A DNA stretch of 42,525 nucleotides. Origin: Chitinophagales bacterium. Lineage in GTDB: Bacteria > Bacteroidota > Bacteroidia > Chitinophagales > UBA2359. Shown piece after piece: positions 9,601 through 17,600 of the stretch. Each line of letters begins with the position of its first letter. Position 1 is the stretch's first letter. The position numbers were made by a program, and so were the translations under genes. Location of the stretch: positions 1-42,525 of the forward strand of contig JAEUUX010000142.1 in the NCBI GenBank assembly GCA_016787295.1, read 5' to 3'. Under the pieces are notes generated by a model. It ran no database searches. It was not told the DNA's origin and saw only the letters and a program-made list of their open reading frames with translations.

Positions 9601-11080
9601 CACTAACATCGCTAACTGTAACGGTATAAGTACCTACGCCCACAGTAATTGTTGGTGTAACTTCATTGTTATTTGACCACAAATAAGAACTGAAACTACC
9701 TGTAGCATCTAAGGTAGTTGTATTGCCTGGACATACTTGTGAAACACCACCAATTGTTGGATTAAGGTTGTTGGACTGGTTAACAATTTGTACATCAGTA
9801 CCTGTACAACCATTGCTATCACTAACAGTTACTGTATAGGTATTGGCAGTATTAACTGTAATAGTAGCAGTTGTTTCAGTGTTACTCCAACTATAAGTAG
9901 TGTATGCTCCTGCATTGAGCGTTGTATTGCCACCAGAACAAAAAGTCGCACTACCTGTGATTGTTGGTGCTGGATTGTTGTTGATTGTTACGCTGGCAGT
10001 AGTAGTGGTAGCACAGGCATTGGCATCGCTAACAGTTATATTGTAAGTATAACTACCTGCTCCCAAACCTGATAAAGTTTGAGGATTAGCACTTGAGTTG
10101 CTAATTCCCGTGCCGCTCCAATTGTAGGTAACTCCGCCCGTAGCCGTTAAAGTGGTAGAACCTGTTTCGCAGATATTAGTAGAGCCTGTCACATTTGCGT
10201 TAGGTAAGTTATTAACAGTCAAGGTGGCTGAGGCTGTACTGCTACATCCGTTGTTTGTAACAGTCACTGTATAAACACCATTATCGGTTGTTGTTGCGGA
10301 TGCGACATTGATAGGGTTGGTGGCAGAGGTAGATGCATTAGGTAATGTCCATTGATATGTGCCTCCACCTGATGCGGTAATGGTAGCGGCTGCTCCTAAA
10401 CAAACTGCATTGTTGTTAGGCGTACCTGAGTTTTCGGTAATGCTAATGCTGGGTGTTGGGACATTATTAATAGTGACATTTGTTGATGTGCTTGCAGTGC
10501 AACCATTGGCTGCTGTTACTATTACAACATAGTTGCCTCCGTTGGTTGTTGTAACAGATGCAGCACTAATCGGATTGCTGGTAGTGGTGGTGGCATTGGG
10601 CAAAGTCCATGTATAGGAATTTCCTCCCGAGGCAGTCAAACTCAATGCACTGCCTTCACAAAGTGTTCCATCATTGGCGGCACCTGATGTTTCGGTTATG
10701 GAAATACTTGCGTTAGGCAAAGCTGGAGCATTGCCAATCGTTGCCGAAACAGTTGTACTACAATTGGTTGTGGTATTGGTGATGGTAACGGTATATGAGC
10801 CATTAGCAACGTTTAACAAATCTTCGGTTGTTTCGCCATTGTTCCACAAGAAAGTATGTGTTCCTGGACTTGTGACGGAGAGGTTAATATCGCCATCAAA
10901 AGGAGTCGAACAAGCTGTATTGTCTGTTACGTTGGTAGTGGCAGTTGGAGCATTGGTGTTGTTGCCAATTGTTGCCGAAATAGTTGTACTACAATTGGTT
11001 GTGGTGTTGGTGATGGTAACGGTATATGAACCATTAGCGAAGTTGGTTAAATCTTCGGTTGTTTCGCCATTGTTCCACAA
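698..11080 (-). CDS. Giant T9SS surface adhesin, C-terminal part (CHU_C / type B sorting domain)
   Basis: 3,460 residues from the first ATG after the in-frame TAG. It is in the same frame as 11255-19762, and the frame is open back to 11254, so this is the C-terminal half of one 6,354-codon gene and has no signal peptide of its own. Contents in order (full-length numbering): Ig/PKD-like repeats of about 70-80 residues with motifs such as CSGQSTILTASGG and YTVTVTDxNGC. Then 11 SprB-like repeats, roughly residues 4800-5630, each opening with (A/S)CG(N/Q)xNGS. Then more Ig-like units. The last 91 residues (698-973) are a CHU_C gliding-motility C-terminal domain with IPTAFSPNNDDVND, WNRWG and DGWDGKYKG. 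That domain directs export through the type IX system and surface attachment. The product is very rich in Thr, Asn, Ser and Val and poor in Lys and Arg, typical of extracellular adhesins. If the TAG is real, this part is not translated from its own start. Confidence 0.85.
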   Translation of the reverse strand: MWNNGETTEDLTNFANGSYTVTITNTTTNCSTTISATIGNNTNAPTATTNVTDNTACSTPFDGDINLSVTSPGTHTFLWNNGETTEDLLNVANGSYTVTITNTTTNCSTTVSATIGNAPALPNASISITETSGAANDGTLCEGSALSLTASGGNSYTWTLPNATTTTSNPISAASVTTTNGGNYVVIVTAANGCTASTSTNVTINNVPTPSISITENSGTPNNNAVCLGAAATITASGGGTYQWTLPNASTSATNPINVASATTTDNGVYTVTVTNNGCSSTASATLTVNNLPNANVTGSTNICETGSTTLTATGGVTYNWSGTGISNSSANPQTLSGLGAGSYTYNITVSDANACATTTTASVTINNNPAPTITGSATFCSGGNTTLNAGAYTTYSWSNTETTATITVNTANTYTVTVSDSNGCTGTDVQIVNQSNNLNPTIGGVSQVCPGNTTTLDATGSFSSYLWSNNNEVTPTITVGVGTYTVTVSDVSGCTGTSSLNVINFVPSASASAIGSPACPGNDISLNASVGTAYSWSGPAGFSSSVQSPTITIPNNTPANTYTYTVTVTDSNTCTATATVDVVVNPIPSPSITGNTDICSGQSTILTASGGNSYAWNDPANTTGSILTVSPSNTITYIVTVTNAQGCSATTTTTVNVTTTPTAAISGNNPICLGDNITLTASGGATYVWNDPANTANATVTVSPTTNTAYTVTATNGQCSDTETVTVTVNSLPTAVVGGGGNVCTGSDINLTASGGNTYQWAGPNSFSSVQQNPTITAAAVIASGVYTVTVSNSNNCSSTATVSVIVAGCSCPNPPTISALPTAQICSNNTANLSVTLGGGATTATWTSSGSGTFNTTTGNNVVYTPSATDITTGSVTITIITDDPDGNGTLCNVASTSITLSINALPNASISGNNSVCEGNSVALTASGGANYLWNDINATNTTQLTVTPTANTTYTVTVTNGSGCSATASHVVNVNTTPVASIIGDNSICENATTTLTATGGNSYIWSGSGIVNPNNDSQNLSGLTPNTYTYTVTVSNIANCSTIINTTLTISANPIAGIGGTNTICENGSTTLTASGNGNYTWSGATVTIPTQNTQNVSNLSNGSYPYTLTVTDSNGCTDTESLTITVNSLPTPTINGSTTFCVDTQLDAGAGYDSYLWSAGNQNTSSITVGVSDTYTVTVTDNGCSSSTSITVTQANNLTPTISGNTDICAGGTTTLNTGNFATYQWTGGVATPTLDVNAAGTYTVTVTDASGCSGTASTTVNVVTLPSFTAGQDNLVCSYIYVLAGTGTNGSWSVASGGTASFTNLNSPTTTVNVTACGIYELVWTEDNGSCTATDTVKIGFIESVPANSCPPEVENTCSLSVDISPASVVGAACLPDGSCSAGSQLWQDMVDELGLACNTPPTNCHWEWDYLDGSSTGIVVTFAPDEFTPNVTVTVNTAGNYRFRWVCDTDPNCPALPCGGANADKTFHFISPLNTIATATCVGGASTDYNVVVTITGGEPPYTLPNGYTETLASGTPYNYIIDDSSICSPVNLNGIQVCDPNCPTITPIIDGVNTICQGESTTITAEAGFVSYQWSNGLGNTDIVTITNTGTYTVTVTDSNGCAGSNSVTITVTPLIVPSFAPIPPFCSGSTAPTLPLVSLEGITGTWTPSVINNIVDGTYTFSPNAGQCADNTTIPVVVNQPPIISANSICNGATADISVNIVSGTPTTFTLDGPIVTPPFIGVANGNHTIVATDANGCSGSVDLVTNCIPGCPTITVSGNAVVCAGASDVYIQTGGSLIGFWEINPPNAGNIDNTGLLNVDFNFAGDITITYTDNSNPAQNCTGAIVVTVNPIPTATISGNAAICAGDDLTLDAGTHNSYQWSNGLGNGQTAIVNAGGTYTVTITDNGCSSTAQVVVNSSPAITINPTINNINCANGSDGSISLQVNGGAGSYGFAWNNALPNQQNQFGLTANTYTVTVTDDNNCTASASATITEPTNPLTISLTGIDVSCNGANNGAINTTIEFGTSPFSFVWNNGLGNVQNPTDLSPNTYNVTVTDANGCSANAGITINEPNLITISVQTTDANCGQSNGSAIATASGGTGSSYTYTWGTSNGSNTNLSAGGYAVTVTDNSGCTATQAFAIGNTDGPTIDSETTTNATCGNANGSITISASSPAGGITYQWSPNAGSTNTGSVSNLAADSYTVTISDTNNCPQVATYTINDSPSPTLVLNNSSNATCGNNNGSITVTVSGGTGTIDYAWNVTGNTNTVSDLSAGTYTVTVTDDNNCTATLSQLITQSNAPSITNINTVAANCGNNNGSISFDAINGATYIWSPAVSNSNTANNLASGDYQVTITQNGCSTNTTITVPSLGGVTISAINATPTSCGLNNGSAVVATNGGNNLSYSWTGGSITNPANNLAANTYTVTVTDDNGCTATASTQVAASSNPQITSDTVTDATCGNDNGSVSITVSNGTTPYDYDWANSPSTSNVIDNIAAGTYTVTVTDNAGCTTTTAYTINAIAGVQVTNVAVTDAACGQSNGSATITATGNGVTYQWDTPNGNDNTADNLSAGSYAVTVTDSNNCTVVQAVDISNIGAPTITVNTTTDATCGNANGSISITANGGTGNLSYTWSTPNGSNITANNLAGGTYTVTVSDENNCEAVESIVIDAVDAPTLAVDNVTDAACGNNNGSITILANGGTGTLSYTWNTPNGSNTSANNLSAGTYTVTVSDDNLCTATLEVTVNGSNAANVNIIGIDTICEGDNTTLDAGAGFDSYSWSNGFNTTTISVTTSDIYTVTVTDANNCTATDNITITVTPLPTPTITGNTNICENETTTIDAGAGFDSYLWSDNGAVTQTIDVGAGAYTVTVTNNGCSATDQINITATTLPTNLSATHDCTSTTTATVTVTATGNNLEYAIDNGAFQASNIFNGVANGAHTLTVQIVGTTCNVTTDISFNCACANPPTLEVHDLSVCEGATADLGNAIDNNTGGTPTYYDNAADANNGAATGVVADPTAVSTGVYFIRVVDVANPLCFTVEAVTITETPVSSPTISGLNNPYCIGETPDVLTATLANGATVTWYSDATLTTEVGNTNTFTPPTSNTTGTISYWAVQSLNTCNSEPTQIDVVFEDCTAPCNLTDPLTVTTTLSVCEGVTNTAEFSVSHNNSEATVHWYDAAGNEVATGNTFTPTAIGTYTAQVVSDTDPTCISNSLTATLSEIDNNLVLDAGPDVTICLGDNITLNGTSTGSESTMWSSDSGTFSNANSLISTYTPSGAGSFDIVLSAENACSTDSDTLTVTVNPTVTISVTGNSNIMLGQSTQLTATGADSYVWGNSATLSCDDCANPVATPTTTTTYTVASADACSETVEVTVIVTEGQPALVIPTAFSPNNDDVNDVFNIVPKNGVIENYYITIWNRWGNCIYESTNVNDGWDGKYKGIEQELDVYAYTIKYNFVGEQQKFHSGNVTLVR
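2870..5345 (-). repeat. Array of 11 SprB-like protein repeats
   Basis: Eleven successive units of about 70-78 residues within the giant adhesin. Each has the opening pattern (D/N)(A/V)(T/A/S)CG(N/Q)xNGSI and closes with (L/I)SAGTYTVTVTDxNxCT. They match the SprB repeat family seen in Flavobacterium gliding adhesins. Unlike the 231-bp array at 10731-11655 they are diverged at DNA level, so they look old. Confidence 0.75.
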
Positions 11081-11655
11081 GAAAGTATGTGTTCCTGGAC
11101 TTGTGACAGAAAGGTTAATATCACCATCAAAAGGAGTCGAACAAGCGGTATTGTCTGTTACGTTGGTAGTGGCAGTTGGAGCATTGGTGTTGTTGCCAAT
11201 CGTTGCCGAAACAGTTGTACTCCAATTGGTTGTGGTGTTGGTGATGGTAACGGTCTATGAACCATTAGCGAAATTGGTTAAGTCTTCGGTTGGTTCGCCA
11301 TTGTTCCACAAGAAAGTATGTGTTCCAGGACTTGTGACAGAAAGGTTAATATCGCCATCAAAAGGAGTCGAACAGGCGGTATTGTCTGTTACGTTGGTAG
11401 TGGCAGTTGGAGCATTGGTATTGTTGCCAATCGTTGCCGAAACAGTTGTACTACAATTGGTTGTGGTGTTGGTGATGGTAACGGTATATGAACCATTAGC
11501 AACGTTTGGCAAGTCTTCAGATGCTACACCTGTACTCCAAGCAAAACTGTGCGTTCCTGCACTTGTTACACTAAGGTCAATGCTGCCATTAAAGGGAGAA
11601 CTACAAGCAGTATTGTCTGCGGGTGTTGTTATTGCCACAGGTAAAGAATTAATGG
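10731..11655 (-). repeat. 231-bp (77-residue) near-identical tandem repeats, 4 copies
   Basis: The marker ttgccaat recurs at 10731, 10962, 11193 and 11424, exactly 231 bp apart. Each unit encodes a segment with ATTNVTDNTACSTPFDGDIN, the block from TSPGTHTFLWNNGE to EDL, and NGSYTVTITNTTTNCSTT. Copies differ at a handful of positions only; the fourth (11424 on) has diverged more. Exact preservation of 77 codons implies recent in-frame expansion, and repeats this alike are hard to assemble. Confidence 0.9.
11255..11257 (-). other. In-frame TAG interrupting the giant adhesin
   Basis: Sister repeats read GGT TCA TAT ACC (GSYT) at this point; here it is GGT TCA TAG ACC, a single T-to-G change on the coding strand (plus-strand A to C at 11255). 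The same copy has plus-strand A to C at 11222 (Cys to Trp) and T to G at 11293 (Thr to Pro). Reading frame continues unbroken on both sides. Confidence 0.9.
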
Positions 11656-14600
11656 TCACATCAACTTGTTCTACAGTAAAACAAGTAGCATCGGCAGGAT
11701 TATTAACACGAATGTAATAGGTACCTGTGCCTACGGCTGTTGGTGTGATAATATCACCCGATCCTCCTGCATTAGCTAATGCTTGGGTACTATAGTATAC
11801 AGGACTTGTCCCTGTATTAGTGCCAATGGTGTTGGTTAGGTTTACTGTGGCATTACTCGCACTATTTTGACAGATAGCAGCAGGTGGATTGATGGCAAGA
11901 GTAGGTGCTGTACAAGCGCAACTTATATTAGTGGTAGCGGTATTGGTGCAATTGGTGCCAATTACGCGTACTGTAATAGTATAACCACCATTAGTTAAAT
12001 TATTAAATACGTTATTGCTTTGGAAAGTTGTGCCATTAGAAGAGTATTCCAATGTTCCACCGTCAACAACGGAGGCTGTAACGGTAATAGTTCCACTACC
12101 ATTAAAAGGCGTGGCTCCGCAACTAGTTGCTAAACTAATAGCAGGTAACGGATTTACTGTGACAGAGGCAGTAGTAATTGTTGAACAATTATTGGCATCG
12201 GAAACAGTAACAGTATAGGTGGTGTTAGCAGTTGGTGAAACAGTGATGGGATTAGCTCCTCCTGTACTCCAATCGTAAGTAGTTCCGCCATTGGCAGTTA
12301 AGGTAATAGGGTCGCCATTACAAATCGGAGCATTACCACTAATGCTAGCATTTGGCAAGCTATTGACAGTCACAAGCGTAGTAGTAGACGCTGTACAACT
12401 ATTGCTATCAGTGACGGTAACGGTATAGGTGGTATTGGCAGTTGGTGAAACTGTAATTGGATTAGCTCCTCCTGTACTCCAAGCATAAGTTGTTCCACCA
12501 TTGGCGGTCAAAGCTGTGCTTTGTCCATTACAAACAGTGCTTGTTCCGCTGATACTTGGCGAAGGAACAGTATGAACGGTCAAATTAACCGTAGCTGTAT
12601 TGGTACAACCATTATTAGTAACAGTTACGGTATAAACACCGTTATCTGTTGCTGTTGCGGCTATTATATTGAGTGGATTCGTAGTAGGTGTAGAGGCATT
12701 GGGTAATGTCCATTGATAGGTGCCGCCGCCTGAAGCGGTAATTGTAGCGGCTGCTCCCAAACAAATTGCATTGTTGTTGGCAGTGCCTGAATTTTCGGTA
12801 ATGCTAATGCTGGGAGCGGGATTATTGTTGACGGTAATGAGAGTAGTGGTACTTGCTGTGCAACCATTAGCATCAGTCACAACAACTGTATAGTTGCCAC
12901 CGTTAGCAGTTGTTGCAGCAGCAGTACTAAGTGGGTTGCTATTGTTGGTGCCGCCGCCGGGAACTGTCCATTGATAAGAGGCTCCACCTGTTGCTGTTAT
13001 ACTTAATGCACTGCCCACACAAAGCGTGCCATCGTTGGCAGTGCCTGATGTTTCGGCAATAGTGATGCTTGCAGTGGGTGCATTATTGACGGTGACTGTT
13101 ACAGTTGTGACAGTAGAACAACTATTTGCATTGGTGACGGTGACAGTATAGGTGGTGTTGGTAGTTGGCGAAACGGAAATAGGATTACTTCCACCTATAT
13201 TCCAAGTATAAGTTGTTCCTCCATTAGCGGTCAAAGTTGTGGTTTGTCCGCTACATATAGTACTTGTTCCGCTAATACTAGCATTAGGTAAAAGATTTTG
13301 GGTGATAGTGACAGTAGCTATGTCACAACAACCCGATGCGTCACAGGCTTGGTATTGAAAAGATGTTGTACCAGAGAAACCTGCAAAAGGAGTAAAAGTA
13401 ACTGTTCCCGCAGCAAAATTGACAGCGGAAATTTCGCCATCGGTAAATGGCGGTGGTGTGATGATATTGATAGATGCAATGGGGTTGCTACCAGCAGTGT
13501 CGTTGGTCAAAACATTGATAACTTGTGAAGCCTGACCTTGACAAATGCTGGCTATGTCATCAGTGGCATTAGGAGGTGTTCCTGTGGTGGTAGGGCGAAT
13601 ATAAATATCATCTATTGCCACGTCATAACCTATTGCACCGAAATTTTCGTTGGTGATGCAGATAGTATAACTACCGCCTGCTCCGCTATTGAATTGGTAA
13701 CTACCTGATGTCCATTGTTCGGTTTCAGGTACGCCAACTGTTCCTAAAAGTGTTCCATTGGCACTTAAACCCAATAAAGGTGTTGGAAGTCCTGTTCCTG
13801 TGGGCAAGATATTGATGAAATAGGCACCAAAACAATAGTTGGTGTTAGCTGCAAGCGAAACTGTTTGACACCAAATACGATTATTTGTACCCACATTACC
13901 CGCAGGAAAATCTACTATCATCATATTGCCCGAACCAGAAGTGTGGTCGTTTAGGTTGCTACTAAAGTCGCTATTACATGGATTAGGTGATGTTTGTACC
14001 GAAAAATCATATTGGCACAAAATCGGTTGTCCTGTTGAGCTATTGGTACAAATGGTGCCAGGACAAGGACTATAATCGTAGTTGCTGGTAAAATTAGTGA
14101 AAGGTGTGCCAGCATTAAAGGTCTCAAAACTACCATCTACGACCAAGTTAGCCCCGAAACAACCTGTTGTAGTGGTGCAACTACTGGGTGTAGTGCAAGC
14201 AGGTGTGGGTGTATAGGAGATAGCAGGACAAGCACCTGTGGCTGTACTACTAATGCTAATAGTAGGAGTAGATGCGATAGGAATGGCATTGCTAACAAAA
14301 CTATTGCCCGTCAAAGTGCCTGCAACACCTGTAACAGAAAAAGGACCTGTTCCATTGATGTCAAAGCTAACTGTATATTGAGTGCCTGCTATGTTGCAAT
14401 TTGTTTGTTGATTAGATAAACTCAATACTGTATTAACTGTTACAGAAGCACTTGTAATCGAAGAACAGTTATTGGCATTGGTGACTGTTACAGTATAAGT
14501 GGTATTGGAGGTGGGTGATACTGCTAAGGCAGCGTTTGTGCTATTATTGTTCCACAGATAGGTAGTGCCGCCGCTGGCGGTCAAAGTAGTACTATTTCCG

Positions 14601-17600
14601 CTACAAATGGCTGTACTGCCACCAATACTGGCAGTAGGTAATGGATTGACAGTAATAGCAAAAGGTTCTTCGTCAGAACAAGTCCCTACTGTTTTTTTGA
14701 TGTAGTAAGTTGTGTTGGTTGTGGGCGAAACGCTTGCACTTGCCAACTGATTAGCTACTGTGGCAGGTGTTCCACTATGGTAAGATATAGTTCCTGTAGT
14801 GCTGTTGGCATCATTGACAGTTAATGTACTTAAATCAAAAGACGAACCTATGCAAATGCTGGTTGAGTTTGGTGTGAGAGTTATACTGGGAGCGGCATTA
14901 ACATTCACACGGATTTGCAAAGTATCCGAACAACCTGTTGCACCAACAGTTTCGGTTAAAACATAAATATATTGACCTGGTGTGGTAGGAACAATAGTAT
15001 TAGAGGCTGACAAAACGGGATCACCATTGGAGTCAGTGTAGAATTGTGTGCCATTAGCTCCCGAATTGGTATAAGTCACGCTTGATAAATTGGCAGTTGA
15101 ACCATTACAAACATTAATGGTTTGCGAACTTGTGGCAGTTAGATTTGGATTGGGATTGACGGTTACGCTGGCGTTGGCAGTGCCGGAGCAAGATACACCA
15201 TTTTGTGTAGCAGTAACGGTAATAGTGTAGGTTGTGTTGGTAGTAATATTACTATAAGAAGCAGTTTGAGAACTACCTCCACTATTTGACCATATGTAGG
15301 AGTCGAAACCGCTACCTGCATCAAAAGCTACCGAGCTTCCGTTACAAATACCGATAGTAGCAGGTGTAATGGTTGTGGTGACAGCATTATTCACTACCAC
15401 TGTTACATTGGTCGCACTTTGACAACCGTTACCATCGGTGACAGTAACTGCATAATTGGTATTGTTGGCGGTTGCGTTGCTAATGCTTGCTCCATTGTTA
15501 CCATCGCTCCACAAATAACTGCTAAAAGCAGGGGTTACTGTTAGGGTATTACTTGCCGTGCCATTACAAAGTACATCGTTACCATTAATAGTAGGAGATG
15601 GTAATGGATTAATGGTAAAAGTGATGGGTGTTTTGGTACTTTCACAAGAGCCTACTACGCTAGCAACATAGAAAGTATAGGTAGTGGCAGAAGTTGCGCT
15701 ACCTACTACAACAGGTGTGTAGGCAGCAACGGTTTCGCCTATAATAAGCGTTGCAGGATTATTGGGGCCATACCATTGATAAGTACCCGGACTACCACTT
15801 GCGCTAATGCTGGGATTGGTGGTTGCCAAACCTGTATAACAAACAGCACTAATAGGTGCGACGCTGGGTGCAGTAATGGTATTGTTGTTGGTAATGGTGG
15901 TGGATACATCGGTAAAACAAGAGGTTGTAGGATTTTCAAAACGGAAAGTATAGTCTCCCGCAGCTAAGGCAGTTACTGGCGAGGTGCCAGTAACATCAGT
16001 ACCTGTTACGGTATTGTAACTTGTTCCCGAAGAATAATAAACATTGCCGCCACTAGGATTAGTAAAAGCGATTTGTCCGTTGTTGAGTGAACAAAGGCTT
16101 TGCGTTGGAGTCAATAAGCCTGCTGTTGGATTGGGATTAACTGTAATGGCTATATTGGTTGGAACAGTACATACGCCTTCCGTTACAGTCACGGTATAGG
16201 TAACGGTGGTAGGAGAGGCGGTAAGGTTAGTAGGCGCGAATGTGGCACTACTATTGCTACCGCCGCTGTTAGACCAAGAGTATGTTGCTCCAGCAATATT
16301 GTCGGCATCAAGCGTAATGCTATTGCCCGAACAAATGGTAGAGCTTGGCACTGCTACAATGCTGGGTGTAGGAGGAGCTTGAATGGTGAGTGTGACCGTT
16401 GCAGGAAGACTTTCACACCCCAAAACGGTATTCGTTACATAAAAATCATAGCTACCAGGGGTGCTTACATCTACTTGCGCAGCAGTGGGTGTATAGGTAG
16501 CATTGGTAGCCCCCGAAATGATGGTTGCATTATTGTTGGGTCCATACCACTGCCAAGAAGGACCTCCACCACCATTGGGCGAAGCCGTGAAAGTAGGTAT
16601 TATTCCATTAACACAGATGCTAGGATTATTGGGGCTGATGGTGGGAGTAGGAGGCAGCGCTGTAGCAGAACCAACACTAACTGTTACTTCTGTATAGCAG
16701 CCAGTAGCGTTAGTGGTATATACCAAAGTATAAGTACCTACACCCAAATTGGTCAGTGGTGAGGTGCCTGTTATATCATCTCCTGTGCTAACAAAACCTG
16801 AACCTGTTTCGACCGTAACACCACCAGGAGAAGGAAAAGCTAATGCACCGTTAGCTAAAGCACAGTTGGTGACATTGGTAATAGTAAGGTCAGCAGGCGT
16901 AACATTGGGTGGTTGGTTGATAGTAATTACTACTGCATCAGAAGATTTACAACCATTGCCGTCTGTAATTGTTACTGTATAGGTATTAGAAGTAGTGGGA
17001 TTGATAGTTTGGGTTGTTGCACTATTAGACCAACTATAAGAAAAGCCTGCACCTGCGTCTATGGTGGCATTTACACCCGCAAAGTTGTTATTACAACCAA
17101 TGAAATCGGAACCAAGATTGACCGTTGGCAAATCATTTACAGTAATATCAATATCATCGGTGACGGTACAAGTGCGCGTGGCGGTGGAAGTGCTACCATT
17201 GACCGCTGTAATCGTTACCACATAAGTATTGGTCACACTTACCGTATAGGTTGTTGTCCCTGCGGCGTTGGTAGGAGCAGTAATGCTACTAGCAGTGGCA
17301 CCCGTCGACCAAGCGTAGGTATAAGTACCACTTGATGGTGCAGTAGTAGGAGTAACTGCTACAGACAAAGTGGGAGCAAGTGCATTGAGACATAAACTTG
17401 TTGTAGATGTAGAGATGGTAGCCGTAACTTCTGGTACATTAGGGATAGTTACAGCAGCAGGAATATACGTACATTGATGGTCTATGCGAATGTTATTAAT
17501 GGCTGCTGAAAAACTTGTACCTGTACTCAAATTAGAAGCCCAGCGAACATTGTTATTATTCTGCCAAACAAATGCAATTTTGACATTAGGATTATTGTTG

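Noticed and set aside
698-11080. Treating the 3,460-residue part as an independent gene starting at ATG 11080
   Set aside because: The frame is open upstream to the TAG, the ATG lies in the middle of a repeat unit (it replaces the Leu of FLWNNGE context), and there is no signal peptide or promoter.
10674-11717. Long plus-strand ORF (347 codons) opposite the giant adhesin repeats
   Set aside because: It is the antisense shadow of the 231-bp tandem repeats; it merely repeats a hydrophobic pattern, lacks promoter and start context, and the minus-strand frame is clearly coding.
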